Shown here one piece after another: positions 43,136-52,143 of a stretch of DNA of 64,000 bases. The stretch lies in NCBI RefSeq assembly GCF_000756615.1, contig NZ_CP009288.1:4588001-4652000 (forward strand), in the 5' to 3' direction. The notes below the pieces were generated by a model. That model worked only from the letters and a program-made list of their open reading frames with translations. It was not told where the DNA came from and made no database searches. The first letter of the stretch is position 1; every line of letters starts with the position of its first letter. Origin of the DNA: Paenibacillus durus (GTDB lineage Bacteria; Bacillota; Bacilli; Paenibacillales; Paenibacillaceae). The position numbers and the translations under genes are program-made.

Positions 43136-43195
43136 CGCAGAAGTTGCATTAGCCGATCCCGGAACCGACCGGCAGCTTAAGAAATTGGCACGGCT

Positions 43196-44905
43196 TTACA
43201 GATTGGCGCTTTCTCCCGAAGCGTCCGCCTTCAGCAGCGCTGGAGACGCCGCAAAAGTGTCTCCGGCAACGGCGGACAGCCGGACATCTTCGAGATGGGT
43301 GCCGAATAGAAGGCGGAATGCCTCTTCCACGGTCTCAATGGGAATGACGCGCACCTGCGCCAAATCGGCGAATAGCGATTGCCAGTTGTCCTTGGGCACG
43401 AGCACCGTCGTGGCGCCGGCCTGCAAAGCCGCCTCCACCTTCGCTAGTACGCCGCCGACCGGCTTCACCCTGCCGCGAATGCCAATCTCCCCGGTCATTG
43501 CTACCGTATTGTCCACCGGCAGACCCCGGATTGCCGACACAATCGCAACAGCCATTGCGAGCCCGGCGGAAGGTCCGTCGATGGGTGTGCCGCCCGGAAA
43601 ATTCACATGCAGATCATAGCGGTCGGGCGAAAGGTTCATGGAGCGCAGAACGGTCAGGACGTTCTCAACCGATCCCTTAGCCATGCTCTTGCGGCGAAGC
43701 GTGCGTGAGCCGCCCCCGATTTCTTCTTCATCGACAACCCCGGTAATATTCAATCTGCCTTCTCCATTCACGGCAGGAGCCGCCGAGACTTCGATCTCAA
43801 GCAGCGTGCCCATTCCCGGACCGCAGACCGCCAGCCCGTTCACCAGCCCTACTTGGGGCTCGGAAGGAATCTTGCGCTCGGTGCGCAGCGGCAGCTGGCT
43901 GCTGCCCGCTACCCATTCCACATCGGCCGCGCTTAAGGTTTCTCTTTGTTCCATAAGCGCAAGGCCTGCTGCGAGCTGAACCATATTGACCGCCTCGCGT
44001 CCGTTCGTAGCATACTTCTGGACAACAGAGACCGCTTCCGGGCTTGGCTTTAGCCCGATTTTCTGAATCGCGTCCCGGGTGATGAGCGAAACTTCTTCCG
44101 GAAGCAGCGGCCGGAAATAGATTTCCATGCAGCGCGAACGGAGTGCAGGAGAGATTTCCTGAGGCGAGCGCGTAGTTGCGCCAACCAGCCGGAAATCGGC
44201 GGGCAAGCCATTCTGGAAAATATCATGGATATAAGCCGGCGTGTTGCTGTCCTCCGAGTTATAATATGCGCTTTCCAGCAGAACCTTACGATCCTCCAGC
44301 ACTTTAAGCAGCTTATTCATCTGAATGGGATGTAGTTCTCCAATTTCATCCAGAAATAAAATCCCTCCATGCGCCTTGGTTACCGCCCCCGGCTTAGGCT
44401 GAGGCACACCCGCCACGCCCATCGCTCCAGCTCCCTGGTAGATAGGATCATGAACGGAGCCGATCAGAGGATCAGCGATGCCCCGTTCGTCAAAACGTGC
44501 CGCTGTGGCATCGATTTCCGTAAACTTGGAATCCGCCTTGAAAGGAGAGAACGGATTTTTTTTCGCTTCCTCCATCACAACGCGGGCCGCCGCCGTCTTT
44601 CCAACACCGGGAGGGCCGTAGATGATAACATGCTGGGGATTGGCGCTGCACAGCGCCGCCTTCAGGGCCCGCAGACCATCCTTCTGCCCGACGATATCCT
44701 TGATCGCAGCCGGACGCGTCTTCTCGGCCAGCGGCTTCGTCAGCGAGATGGCCCGCATTTTCCGCAGCTTCTCCAGTTCTTTGCGCGACTCCCGCTCCAC
44801 CGCCGTCTTGTTTGTCTTTTGTCCCCGCAGCAAATTCCAAAAGTAAACGCCGATGACCAGCGCGAAAAATAACTGCACGACCATCAGCACTATGCTCAGT
44901 TCCAT
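43196..44905 (-). CDS. lonB: ATP-dependent protease LonB
   Basis: A 569-residue LonB of the sporulation-associated type. An N-terminal membrane segment (LMVVQLFFALVIGVYFWNLL) precedes the AAA+ domain (Walker A YGPPGVGKTAAARV; Walker B GGILFLDEIGEL) and the protease domain with catalytic Ser in TPIDGPSAGLAMAVA and Lys in VGGVLAKVEAALQAG. In B. subtilis LonB is made in the forespore under sigmaF. Here a sigmaF-like promoter with a palindrome lies just upstream. It precedes lon, the same order as in B. subtilis. Confidence 0.95.
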   Translation of the reverse strand: MELSIVLMVVQLFFALVIGVYFWNLLRGQKTNKTAVERESRKELEKLRKMRAISLTKPLAEKTRPAAIKDIVGQKDGLRALKAALCSANPQHVIIYGPPGVGKTAAARVVMEEAKKNPFSPFKADSKFTEIDATAARFDERGIADPLIGSVHDPIYQGAGAMGVAGVPQPKPGAVTKAHGGILFLDEIGELHPIQMNKLLKVLEDRKVLLESAYYNSEDSNTPAYIHDIFQNGLPADFRLVGATTRSPQEISPALRSRCMEIYFRPLLPEEVSLITRDAIQKIGLKPSPEAVSVVQKYATNGREAVNMVQLAAGLALMEQRETLSAADVEWVAGSSQLPLRTERKIPSEPQVGLVNGLAVCGPGMGTLLEIEVSAAPAVNGEGRLNITGVVDEEEIGGGSRTLRRKSMAKGSVENVLTVLRSMNLSPDRYDLHVNFPGGTPIDGPSAGLAMAVAIVSAIRGLPVDNTVAMTGEIGIRGRVKPVGGVLAKVEAALQAGATTVLVPKDNWQSLFADLAQVRVIPIETVEEAFRLLFGTHLEDVRLSAVAGDTFAASPALLKADASGESANL

Positions 44906-44937
44906 AAGTTATCCTCCCATTCATTGGTACTACTAGG

Positions 44938-44966
44938 TAGTATAGCCGTTTCCCTAACGGCTAAAC
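44938..44966 (-). promoter_or_regulatory. sigmaF-like promoter of lonB
   Basis: The minus-strand -10 region GGCTATACTA fits the sigmaF pattern GGnnAnAnTR, and GTTTA, 14 bp upstream, is one mismatch from GYATA. A perfect inverted repeat AGCCGTT-AGGGA-AACGGCT fills the spacer. B. subtilis lonB is a sigmaF gene. Confidence 0.5.
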
Positions 44967-45029
44967 GCATTGGAGAGGATTTACCATAACAAGGCGAAGG
45001 CTTTGCGATGAAACTTGCTTCTATACTCG

Positions 45030-45070
45030 AAAAAAAGCGCGGCCCCTTCCCGCAGGCGGGAAAAGACCGC
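45030..45070 (-). terminator. Intrinsic terminator after ispG
   Basis: Minus-strand GCGGTCTTTTCCCGC pairs throughout (with G-U) with GCGGGAAGGGGCCGC, followed by a run of seven T. Confidence 0.9.
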
Positions 45071-45098
45071 AGCCGTAGACTTATGAAATTCTTAATGC

Positions 45099-46235
45099 TC
45101 AGCCTTCCGATATCCCCGCTCCCTGCATGGACTCGTGATGAGCCTTGCGGCCAGGGATTTCCCCGGTGGCTTCATAATGGGACACAATCGCATCGATTTC
45201 TTTCTTCAGCTCAGACAGCAAATCCGCTTCCGGAACTTTGCGGATCATTTGTCCGTATCGGAACAGCAGACCTTCGCCGCGCGCTCCAGCAATACCAATG
45301 TCAGCCTCACGAGCTTCGCCGGGACCATTCACCGCACAGCCGAGCACCGATACCTTGATCGGCACCTTGATCTTGGAGATATACTCCTCGACTTCATTCG
45401 CAATGGAGAACAGGTCGATGTCAAGCCGTCCGCAGGTCGGACAGGAAATGAGCGTGGCCGCGTTCGCAATTAGGCCGAATGTCTTGAGCAGCTCGCGCGC
45501 CACCTTGACTTCCTCTACCGGATCAGCGCTGAGCGAAATGCGCACGGTATTGCCGATTCCCATAGAGAGCAGAGCGCCGATGCCCGCCGAGCTCTTCACG
45601 GTACCGGCGAACAGGGTGCCAGATTCCGTAATGCCCAGATGCAGCGGATAAGGAATCACTTCTGCAGCTTTGCGGTAAGCTTCAATTGCCATTGGGACGT
45701 CAGACGCCTTCAGTGACACGATAATGTTGTGGAAATCCAGTTCTTCCAGAATTCCGATATGGTACAAGGCGCTCTCCACCATCGCTTCCGGCGTCGGGTA
45801 GCCGTATTTCTCCAGCAGATGAGCCTCCAGCGAACCGGCATTGACACCGATTCGGATCGGAATGCCCTTTTCTTTGCATGCCTTAACAACCGCTTCCACT
45901 TTCTCGCGCCGTCCGATATTGCCGGGGTTAATTCTCACCTTATCGATGCCGTTCTCGATGGCGAGCAAGGCCAGCTTATAGTTAAAATGAATATCCGCAA
46001 CGAGCGGAATATGAATCCGCTCTTTGATTTCCTTGATGGCCGCAGCGGCCTCTTCGTTATTCACCGTAACGCGCACCAGCTGACAGCCCGCTTCTTCAAG
46101 CCGGAGAATTTCGGCTACCGTGGCTTCCACATCTGCAGTCTTGGTCGTACACATGCTTTGGATGACAACCTCATTGTTTCCTCCAATTGTGATGCCGCCT
46201 ACATTGACGGGACGCGTCTGATGTCTAAGGAACAT
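45099..46235 (-). CDS. ispG: 4-hydroxy-3-methylbut-2-enyl diphosphate synthase (GcpE)
   Basis: A 378-residue iron-sulphur enzyme of the MEP isoprenoid pathway converting MEcPP to HMBPP. The TIM-barrel part has VVIQSMCTTKTADVEAT and PLVADIHFNYKLALLAIENG. The cluster cysteines are in ISCPTCGRLDIDLF and VLGCAVNGPGEA. The start is the ATG of MFLRHQTRPV, preceded by GGGGGAG. It lies between lonB and clpX with terminators on both sides; in B. subtilis ispG is elsewhere, so it is an insertion into this otherwise conserved block. Confidence 0.97.
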   Translation of the reverse strand: MFLRHQTRPVNVGGITIGGNNEVVIQSMCTTKTADVEATVAEILRLEEAGCQLVRVTVNNEEAAAAIKEIKERIHIPLVADIHFNYKLALLAIENGIDKVRINPGNIGRREKVEAVVKACKEKGIPIRIGVNAGSLEAHLLEKYGYPTPEAMVESALYHIGILEELDFHNIIVSLKASDVPMAIEAYRKAAEVIPYPLHLGITESGTLFAGTVKSSAGIGALLSMGIGNTVRISLSADPVEEVKVARELLKTFGLIANAATLISCPTCGRLDIDLFSIANEVEEYISKIKVPIKVSVLGCAVNGPGEAREADIGIAGARGEGLLFRYGQMIRKVPEADLLSELKKEIDAIVSHYEATGEIPGRKAHHESMQGAGISEG

Positions 46236-46255
46236 GGTTTCTCCCCCATAACGCC

Positions 46256-46307
46256 AAAGCTCCACCCCCTCGCTCCCGCGGGGGACGGGGGGCGGAAGAA
46301 GGTGGAG
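46256..46307 (-). terminator. Candidate terminator after clpX
   Basis: Minus-strand CTCCACC pairs with GGTGGAG, with an inner C-rich/G-rich stem (CCCCCG with CGGG), followed by CTTTGG. The T tract is weak. Confidence 0.55.
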
Positions 46308-46336
46308 ACATTAGGCCTGTATTGTAAGGCTAGCTA

Positions 46337-47593
46337 TTACGCGCTTTCCTCTTGTTTCTTGTCTTTCTTGATGTTCAGTTCAGGCAGCGCCTTCTCCTGA
46401 ACAACCTTCTCCGTAATGACGCAATCCTTGATGTCATCGCGGGAAGGCACTTCGTACATCACATCAAGCATAATGCTCTCAATGATGGCGCGAAGACCAC
46501 GGGCTCCGGTATTGCGCTTGATCGCTTCCTTCGCAATGGCCTCCAGTGCCTGCGGTTCGAACTTCAGCGACACATTATCCATTTCCAGCAGCTTGGCGTA
46601 TTGCTTCGTCAATGCGTTCTTCGGCTCGGACAAGATACGCACCAGCGTCTTCTCGTCAAGCGGCTCGAGCGTCGAGATAACCGGCAGACGGCCAACAAAC
46701 TCGGGAATCAGGCCAAATTTCAGCAGATCCTCCGGCAGAACCATCGACAGGTACTCTCCAGGCTTCAGATCCTTTTGACCGCCTTCGGATGCATTAAAGC
46801 CAATCACCTTTTTGCCGACACGGCGTTTAATCAGCTGTTCCAATCCGTCAAAAGCACCGCCGACGATGAACAGAATGTTCGTCGTATCAATTTGAATAAA
46901 TTCCTGATGCGGATGCTTACGTCCGCCCTGCGGCGGCACCGAAGCGACCGTTCCCTCGAGAATCTTCAGCAGCGCCTGCTGCACGCCTTCGCCGGAAACG
47001 TCACGGGTAATCGACGGGTTCTCGGATTTACGGGCCACTTTATCAATTTCATCAATATAGATAATACCGCGCTCGGCCTTCTCCACATCATAGTCTGCGG
47101 CTTGAATCAGCTTAAGCAGAATGTTCTCGACGTCTTCGCCGACATAGCCCGCTTCCGTCAAGGAAGTAGCATCCGCAATGGCGAACGGCACATTGATAAT
47201 CTTGGCCATCGTCTGAGCCAGCAGCGTCTTGCCTGAACCAGTCGGACCAAGCAGCAGAATGTTGCTCTTCGTCAGCTCGACATCTTCAATCTTGCTCTGG
47301 CTGTTAATCCGTTTGTAGTGGTTGTATACCGCAACAGACAACGATTTCTTGGCTTGGTCCTGACCAATAACGTATTGATCGAGAATGTCGCGGATTTCTT
47401 TTGGCTTCGGAATATCCTTCAGATCCAGCTCTTCCTCATGTCCGAGCTCTTCCTCTACGATCTCCGTGCACAGTTCGATACATTCATCGCATATATAAAC
47501 GCCGGGCCCTGCTACGAGCTTGCGTACTTGCTCCTGCGATTTTCCGCAGAAAGAGCATTTCAGCTGCCCTTTTTCATCATTAAATTTAAACAT
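46337..47593 (-). CDS. clpX: ATP-dependent Clp protease ATP-binding subunit ClpX
   Basis: A 418-residue unfoldase that feeds substrates to ClpP. The N-terminal zinc domain has four cysteines (CSFCGKSQEQVRK, YICDECIELC). Walker A is LGPTGSGKTLLAQ and Walker B IIYIDEIDKVA. The ClpP-binding IGF loop is present (VIGFNASEGGQ), as are pore-loop and sensor motifs. It starts 11 bp after clpP, so the two subunits of the complex are co-expressed; in B. subtilis clpP is unlinked. Confidence 0.98.
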   Translation of the reverse strand: MFKFNDEKGQLKCSFCGKSQEQVRKLVAGPGVYICDECIELCTEIVEEELGHEEELDLKDIPKPKEIRDILDQYVIGQDQAKKSLSVAVYNHYKRINSQSKIEDVELTKSNILLLGPTGSGKTLLAQTMAKIINVPFAIADATSLTEAGYVGEDVENILLKLIQAADYDVEKAERGIIYIDEIDKVARKSENPSITRDVSGEGVQQALLKILEGTVASVPPQGGRKHPHQEFIQIDTTNILFIVGGAFDGLEQLIKRRVGKKVIGFNASEGGQKDLKPGEYLSMVLPEDLLKFGLIPEFVGRLPVISTLEPLDEKTLVRILSEPKNALTKQYAKLLEMDNVSLKFEPQALEAIAKEAIKRNTGARGLRAIIESIMLDVMYEVPSRDDIKDCVITEKVVQEKALPELNIKKDKKQEESA

Positions 47594-47604
47594 GTAATCA
47601 CCCC

Positions 47605-48195
47605 TTAGGATTTGATCGGTGAAGCCAGAACCTCGTCAATCAGGCCATAAGCCTTTGCTTCTTCGGCGCTCATGAAGTTATCACGGTCTGTATCGCGCTC
47701 GATTTTTTCAAGGGGCTGTCCTGTGCGGTCTACATAAATTTGATTCAGCTTCTGTCTTGTCTTGAGAATCCAGTCTGTGTGAATCCAAATATCAGACGCC
47801 TGACCCTGAACGCCGCCAAGCGGTTGGTGAATCATCACCTCGCTGTTGGATAGCGCATATCTTTTGCCGGGCGCCCCGGCCGTCAAAAGAAGCGAGCCCA
47901 TGCTAGCCGCCATTCCTACGCAAATCGTGGATACATCTGGCTTGATAAATTGCATCGTATCATATATACCCATGCCGGCTGTTACAGAACCACCGGGCGA
48001 ATTGATGTACAAGTTGATGTCCTTCTCAGGATCCTCGGCTGCCAGAAACAGCAATTGGGCGATTACCAGATTGGCAACATCATCATCAATCGCGTTGCTC
48101 AGGAATATGATGCGGTCCTTGAGCAATCGGGAGTAGATGTCGTAAGAGCGTTCTCCCCGATTCGTCGATTCCACAACCATTGGTACCAGACTCAT
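47605..48195 (-). CDS. clpP: ATP-dependent Clp protease proteolytic subunit ClpP
   Basis: A 196-residue serine protease subunit forming tetradecamers. The catalytic triad is visible: Ser in CVGMAASMGSLLL, His in EVMIHQPLGG and Asp in ERDTDRDNFM. NLYINSPGGSVTAGMGIYD forms the oxyanion region. The N-terminus MSLVPMVVESTNRGER is standard. It is placed directly before clpX and after tig, the order common outside B. subtilis. Confidence 0.98.
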   Translation of the reverse strand: MSLVPMVVESTNRGERSYDIYSRLLKDRIIFLSNAIDDDVANLVIAQLLFLAAEDPEKDINLYINSPGGSVTAGMGIYDTMQFIKPDVSTICVGMAASMGSLLLTAGAPGKRYALSNSEVMIHQPLGGVQGQASDIWIHTDWILKTRQKLNQIYVDRTGQPLEKIERDTDRDNFMSAEEAKAYGLIDEVLASPIKS

Positions 48196-48300
48196 GCCAC
48201 CAACCTCATTTCTCTATACAAATTAGTCTTGCCTTTTCAGATGTATTTTAACACGTTCAAGGCGCAATGTCATTTTTTCACTTAGAGAAAGGTCTTTCTT

Positions 48301-48340
48301 CAAAAAAATAAGGCACGTAGGCAAATATACGCACCTTATC
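48301..48340 (-). terminator. Intrinsic terminator after tig
   Basis: Minus-strand ATAAGGTGCGTA pairs fully with TACGTGCCTTAT and is followed by TTTTTT. It separates tig from clpP-clpX. Confidence 0.9.
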
Positions 48341-48403
48341 TCTTAGGTATGAGGCCCGAAATGGACCGCTCTAGTGAAAACGCTCTAAACGCTATAAGAT
48401 CAT

Positions 48404-49744
48404 TTATTCAGCGCTTGCTTCTTCGGATTTCGCTTCTGCAGCTTCGGCCGGAGCCTCAACTTCCTTGCTGTTCTCAACGAGGAACTCGATGGTCTTGCGG
48501 AGCGAAATTTCGCCCTTCAAGCTATCCAGCGAACCGTTGGCTGCAAGAATGCCGCGAATCTCTTCCGGAGAACGTCTGTAAGTCTCTGCCATTTTGGACA
48601 GCTCTTCTTCAACTTCTTCGTCGGAAACCGAAATATCCTCTTGCTTCGCAATCACTTCGAGAACCAGATTGTTGCGGACGCGCTGCTCTGCATCATTCTT
48701 CATTTGTTCCCGCAGGTCATCTTGGGTTTGTCCGGAGAAGCTGAGGAACATATCCATGTTCATGCCCTGCTGGCGAAGACGCATGTCGAAATCGCGGACC
48801 ATACTCTCAATTTCGCTGTCAATCATCGCTTGAGGAATTTCAACTTCCGCATTGGCAGCAGCCTTTTCAACAACAGCGTTTTCCTTCACGCCTTTCAGCT
48901 CATCGGCCTTGCGGGATTCCAATTGTTTCTTCAGATCTTCCTTGTATTCGTCGAGCGTTTCGAACTCGCTTACGTCTTTGGCAAATTCGTCGTCCAGTTC
49001 AGGAAGCTGCTTGCGTTTGATTTCATGCAGTTTCACTTTGAATACGGCTGGCTTGCCTGCAAGATGCTCAGCTTGATATTCTTCCGGGAAAGTCACTTCG
49101 ACGTCCTTGAAATCGCCGGTAGCCATACCGATGACTTGGTCTTCGAATCCAGGAATGAAGGAGTTGCTTCCCAGTTCCAGGGAATGGCGCTCCGCTTTGC
49201 CGCCTTCAAAAGCTTCTCCGTCGACGTATCCGTCGAAATCGATCACGGCAATGTCGCCGCTCGCTGCAGGTACGTCTTCGACCACAACGAGTTCGGCATG
49301 ACGCTCTTGCAGGCGCTTGAGTTCAGCACCTAGCTCTTCGTCGGTAACTTCCGCTTGTTGAGCGGGAACTTCGATTCCTTTGTACTCGCCGAGCGTCACT
49401 TCAGGCTTGACAGTGATCTTGGCTTTGAACTTGAAGGTTTGTCCCTTGCCAAACTGCTCGATATCTACTTCAGGACGGTCTACAGGGAAGATGTCGGTCT
49501 GCTCAACTGCTTCGCCGTAGGCTTCAGGCAGCAGAATATCGATGGCGTCTTGGTACAGGCTTTCTACGCCAAAGCGGGATTCAAAAATCGGACGCGGCAC
49601 TTTACCTTTGCGGAAGCCGGGTACGTTTGCTTTTTTAACGACTTTATTAAAGGCTTTGTCGAGAGCTTTCGCTACACGCTCAGCGTCTACTTCAACTTCA
49701 AGAACGCCAAGGTTCTTCTCTATTTTTTCCCAAGTTGCTTTCAT
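48404..49744 (-). CDS. tig: Trigger factor
   Basis: A 446-residue ribosome-bound chaperone. The N-terminal ribosome-binding domain carries the signature region GFRKGKVPRPIFESRFG (about 42-58). The FKBP-type PPIase domain is at about 160-245 (GDIAVIDFDGYVDGEAFEGG), and the C-terminal chaperone arms follow. The tail (about 430-446) is Ala/Glu-rich. It has its own strong promoter and lies between ysoA and clpP. Confidence 0.98.
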   Translation of the reverse strand: MKATWEKIEKNLGVLEVEVDAERVAKALDKAFNKVVKKANVPGFRKGKVPRPIFESRFGVESLYQDAIDILLPEAYGEAVEQTDIFPVDRPEVDIEQFGKGQTFKFKAKITVKPEVTLGEYKGIEVPAQQAEVTDEELGAELKRLQERHAELVVVEDVPAASGDIAVIDFDGYVDGEAFEGGKAERHSLELGSNSFIPGFEDQVIGMATGDFKDVEVTFPEEYQAEHLAGKPAVFKVKLHEIKRKQLPELDDEFAKDVSEFETLDEYKEDLKKQLESRKADELKGVKENAVVEKAAANAEVEIPQAMIDSEIESMVRDFDMRLRQQGMNMDMFLSFSGQTQDDLREQMKNDAEQRVRNNLVLEVIAKQEDISVSDEEVEEELSKMAETYRRSPEEIRGILAANGSLDSLKGEISLRKTIEFLVENSKEVEAPAEAAEAKSEEASAE

Positions 49745-49799
49745 TGTTTACTTTCCCCTCCAGAATTGGTTCACATATCACGCACAGAATAACCATTAT

Positions 49800-49828
49800 A
49801 TTATATAAAATATTATTATATTTTTCAA
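49800..49828 (-). promoter_or_regulatory. sigmaA promoter of tig
   Basis: Minus-strand TTGAAA and TATAAT are 17 bp apart in a very AT-rich stretch, about 55 bp upstream of the tig ATG. Confidence 0.75.
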
Positions 49829-49863
49829 GTAGTGAAGTTCGTTTTGGACCTCGGAATATGACT

Positions 49864-50808
49864 TCACTGACGCTTTCCGGTAAAGCCGTTCAGCATCCGG
49901 TATGCTTGTTCGAACTGAAACCGCATACTTTCCGTTATGCCGTACATTGCCCGGGTCTCTTCTTCATTCCTTGTTCCATTAAGCGTCTCGGAAACCGTCT
50001 GATGCAGCGCTCCAGCCCATAGATCCAGAATTCCGTCCTCACCGGTCAAAATCGTATAATAGGCTTCCGAGCCGTAAATCGACATGATAAACTGCTCCCA
50101 CAGCTCCTGCGCAAAATAATACAAAGTGGGCTCATGCATCTCCGCATGCTCCGCAACCCGTTCCAGCACCTGGGCTATTTGTGAAGGGAATTCATCCTTA
50201 TTCAAAGGAACGTTATCAATTTCCACCACAATGTTCTGCGGCCCGCGCTTCAACTCCACAGCCCCCTGTACACCGCGCCGGCGAAGCGTCTGCAACGTCC
50301 GGAATTGAAGAATAGGATGGATTCCCGGATTCTGAACCCACTCGGTCAGGGCGTAATCCACCTCGTCCCCTTCAAAATGGGACAGTTGTTCCAGAGCGAG
50401 CAGTGTCGCTTCCGACAATGGCTCGTGCATAACCCGGTGCAGCAGCTTGCCCGCATATTCCGGGTCTTCTTGAAGCTTGGTCTTGGCCAGCTGCCGGGCC
50501 ATCTCTTGTTCACCTATATCTTCTTCATAAGCCTGGGATTCGTTGATATATTTGTCCTGCAAAGCATATGGAAACGCCGCCTCCAGCCACTCCAGCAGAG
50601 ATTGCCATTCCTCATAGTGCCGTGCTTCCTGCCCCTGGCATTGCAGCAAAAAGCGCAGCAGCTCAGCTGCTTCACCATAACGTTCGCTTTCCAGCATAAC
50701 GGTCAGCTGAATTTGATAGTAGTCCAGCGTTTTGGGGAAAAGCACGATGTTTTCTTTAGCGGGGGAATTGGAATTTCGAATGACGGCACCTCCTTCCTGA
50801 TTCTCCAA
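49864..50808 (-). CDS. ysoA: YsoA-like helical-repeat protein
   Basis: A 314-residue, acidic, alpha-helical protein placed directly upstream of tig, as ysoA is in B. subtilis. The sequence (LTVMLESERYGEAAELLRFL; EDPEYAGKLLHRVMHEPLSE) fits TPR/HEAT-like helical repeats of the YsoA family. There is no catalytic motif. The function is unknown; a link to protein folding is only suggested by the neighbour. The call rests on position and general fold, so it is less certain than its neighbours. Confidence 0.75.
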   Translation of the reverse strand: MENQEGGAVIRNSNSPAKENIVLFPKTLDYYQIQLTVMLESERYGEAAELLRFLLQCQGQEARHYEEWQSLLEWLEAAFPYALQDKYINESQAYEEDIGEQEMARQLAKTKLQEDPEYAGKLLHRVMHEPLSEATLLALEQLSHFEGDEVDYALTEWVQNPGIHPILQFRTLQTLRRRGVQGAVELKRGPQNIVVEIDNVPLNKDEFPSQIAQVLERVAEHAEMHEPTLYYFAQELWEQFIMSIYGSEAYYTILTGEDGILDLWAGALHQTVSETLNGTRNEEETRAMYGITESMRFQFEQAYRMLNGFTGKRQ

Positions 50809-50918
50809 AAACGTCTCGGTAGATGATTATAGCATACCCTGTGACGGGTTTGAAAAAACAGGTTGAATATTCGCCGGTTTTATGATACTATAATTTTTGC
50901 TTGCTTTTCAGTTTATAT

Positions 50919-50992
50919 GTCCCAATAGCTCAGCTGGATAGAGCATGCGCCTTCTAAGCGCACGGTCGGGGGTTCGAATCCCTCTTGGGACG
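50919..50992 (+). tRNA. tRNA-Arg (UCU)
   Basis: A 74-nt cloverleaf: acceptor GTCCCAA pairs with TTGGGAC, D-arm GCTC/GAGC, anticodon stem TGCGC/GCGCA with loop CTTCTAA (anticodon UCU, reading AGA/AGG), T-arm with GGTTCGAATCC. CCA is not encoded. It is identical to the minus-strand copy at 61045-61118. A terminator hairpin follows 3 bp later. Confidence 0.97.
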
Positions 50993-51248
50993 TTAAAAGG
51001 TCTTCCCTTTCGGGAAGGCCTTTTCTCGTACAGGGATGAGAACCCCCCACAGGTTCGTCGGAGCATCAGCTTCGTTAGCACCTGCTTCGCAGTCAGCCCG
51101 AATGGGCTGTATCCCTCTTGGGACGTTAAAAGGTCTTCCCTTTCGGGAAGGCCTTTTCTCGTACAGGGATGAGAACCCCCCACAGGTTCGTCGGAGCATC
51201 AGCTTCGTTAGCACCTGCTTCGCAGTCAGCCCGAATGGGCTGTATCCC
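50978..51248 (+). repeat. 133-bp tandem duplication containing the tRNA-Arg 3' end and terminator
   Basis: Two apparently identical 133-bp units (50978-51110 and 51111-51243, plus 5 bp of a third). Each starts with the last 15 nt of the tRNA gene, then a terminator hairpin (AAAAGGTCTTCCC with GGGAAGGCCTTTT; 50995-51026 and 51128-51159). GGTTCGTCGGAGCAT follows, and the unit ends with a hairpin CAGCCC-GAAT-GGGCTG. Related sequence follows the other tRNA-Arg gene. The array ends 13 bp from the pstA stop codon. Confidence 0.93.
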
Positions 51249-51261
51249 GGCTTAGAATTAT

Positions 51262-52143
51262 TTACCGCCCCTCCCCGCGCTTCACCCACCAGAGCGGCAC
51301 GCGAAACGCCAGATTGATCAGCAGCACGACGATAACGAGCACGGCTGCGGATTTGTCCGCGATCTGCCGGGCATCTTCTACAATCGCTTCCGATTGCACG
51401 TACCATAGATGCACAGCCAGCGTCTCTCCCGGGGAGAGCAGATTGAAATCCCACATTTCCCCCGAAGTGCTGAGTCCCGCCGTCAAAATAATTACGGCCG
51501 ATTCCCCGAATGCCCGTCCGGCAACGAGACAGATGCCCGTGATGATGGACGGCAGCGCCACCGGCAGCACAATTTTACGGATACAATAAAATTTCGTCAG
51601 CCCAAGCGCATAGCCCGCCTCGCGCAGCTCTTTTGGAACGGCCCGAATTGCTTCCTCCGTTACCCGCGCCAGCATCGGCAGATTCAGCAGCGCCAGACTG
51701 ACGCCGCCGCCGATTATGGTCAGACCCAAACCGAAATACTCCGCGAAAATAGCCAATCCCAGCAGTCCGAACACGATGGATGGAACGGAAGACAGAGCCT
51801 CAACGCAAATCCGCATTGCTCCGGTAAATGAATTATCCGGCGCATACTCCGCCATATAAATCCCCGCACCCAGCCCAATAGGAACCGAAATCACAAGAGA
51901 GATCAGCAAAATATAAAAAGAGTTGAACAGCACGGGGCCGATGCCGCCTCCGGCGTCGATCTCCTCAGGCTGGCGAATCAGGAATGAGAAATCAAGCCCG
52001 GGCAGCCCTTTGCTCAAAATCGTAAACAGCAGCCAGAAAATAAGCAGCATAACCAAAGCTCCGAGTCCGTAAAAGCCGCAGGTCGCCAGCTTATCGCGGC
52101 GGATGGCCCAGCTTGTACGCCGAGTACGGGAAAAGCCGCTCAT
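51262..52143 (-). CDS. pstA: Phosphate ABC transporter permease PstA
   Basis: A 293-residue inner-membrane permease with six hydrophobic segments and the ABC-permease EAA-type loop (EEAIRAVPKELREAGYALGL). The SVPIGLGAGIYMAEYA and PSIVFGLLGLAIF stretches are typical of PstA. With PstC it forms the phosphate channel. Its start overlaps the pstC stop by one base (TAATG). No ATPase gene (pstB) follows; instead the tRNA-Arg repeat array begins 13 bp after its stop. Confidence 0.95.
   Translation of the reverse strand: MSGFSRTRRTSWAIRRDKLATCGFYGLGALVMLLIFWLLFTILSKGLPGLDFSFLIRQPEEIDAGGGIGPVLFNSFYILLISLVISVPIGLGAGIYMAEYAPDNSFTGAMRICVEALSSVPSIVFGLLGLAIFAEYFGLGLTIIGGGVSLALLNLPMLARVTEEAIRAVPKELREAGYALGLTKFYCIRKIVLPVALPSIITGICLVAGRAFGESAVIILTAGLSTSGEMWDFNLLSPGETLAVHLWYVQSEAIVEDARQIADKSAAVLVIVVLLINLAFRVPLWWVKRGEGR

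Noticed and set aside
50945..51454. Several overlapping small frames over the tRNA-Arg repeat array
   Set aside because: They are translations of the tRNA tail and repeat sequence; similar spurious frames appear at 60652-61052. No independent evidence for coding.
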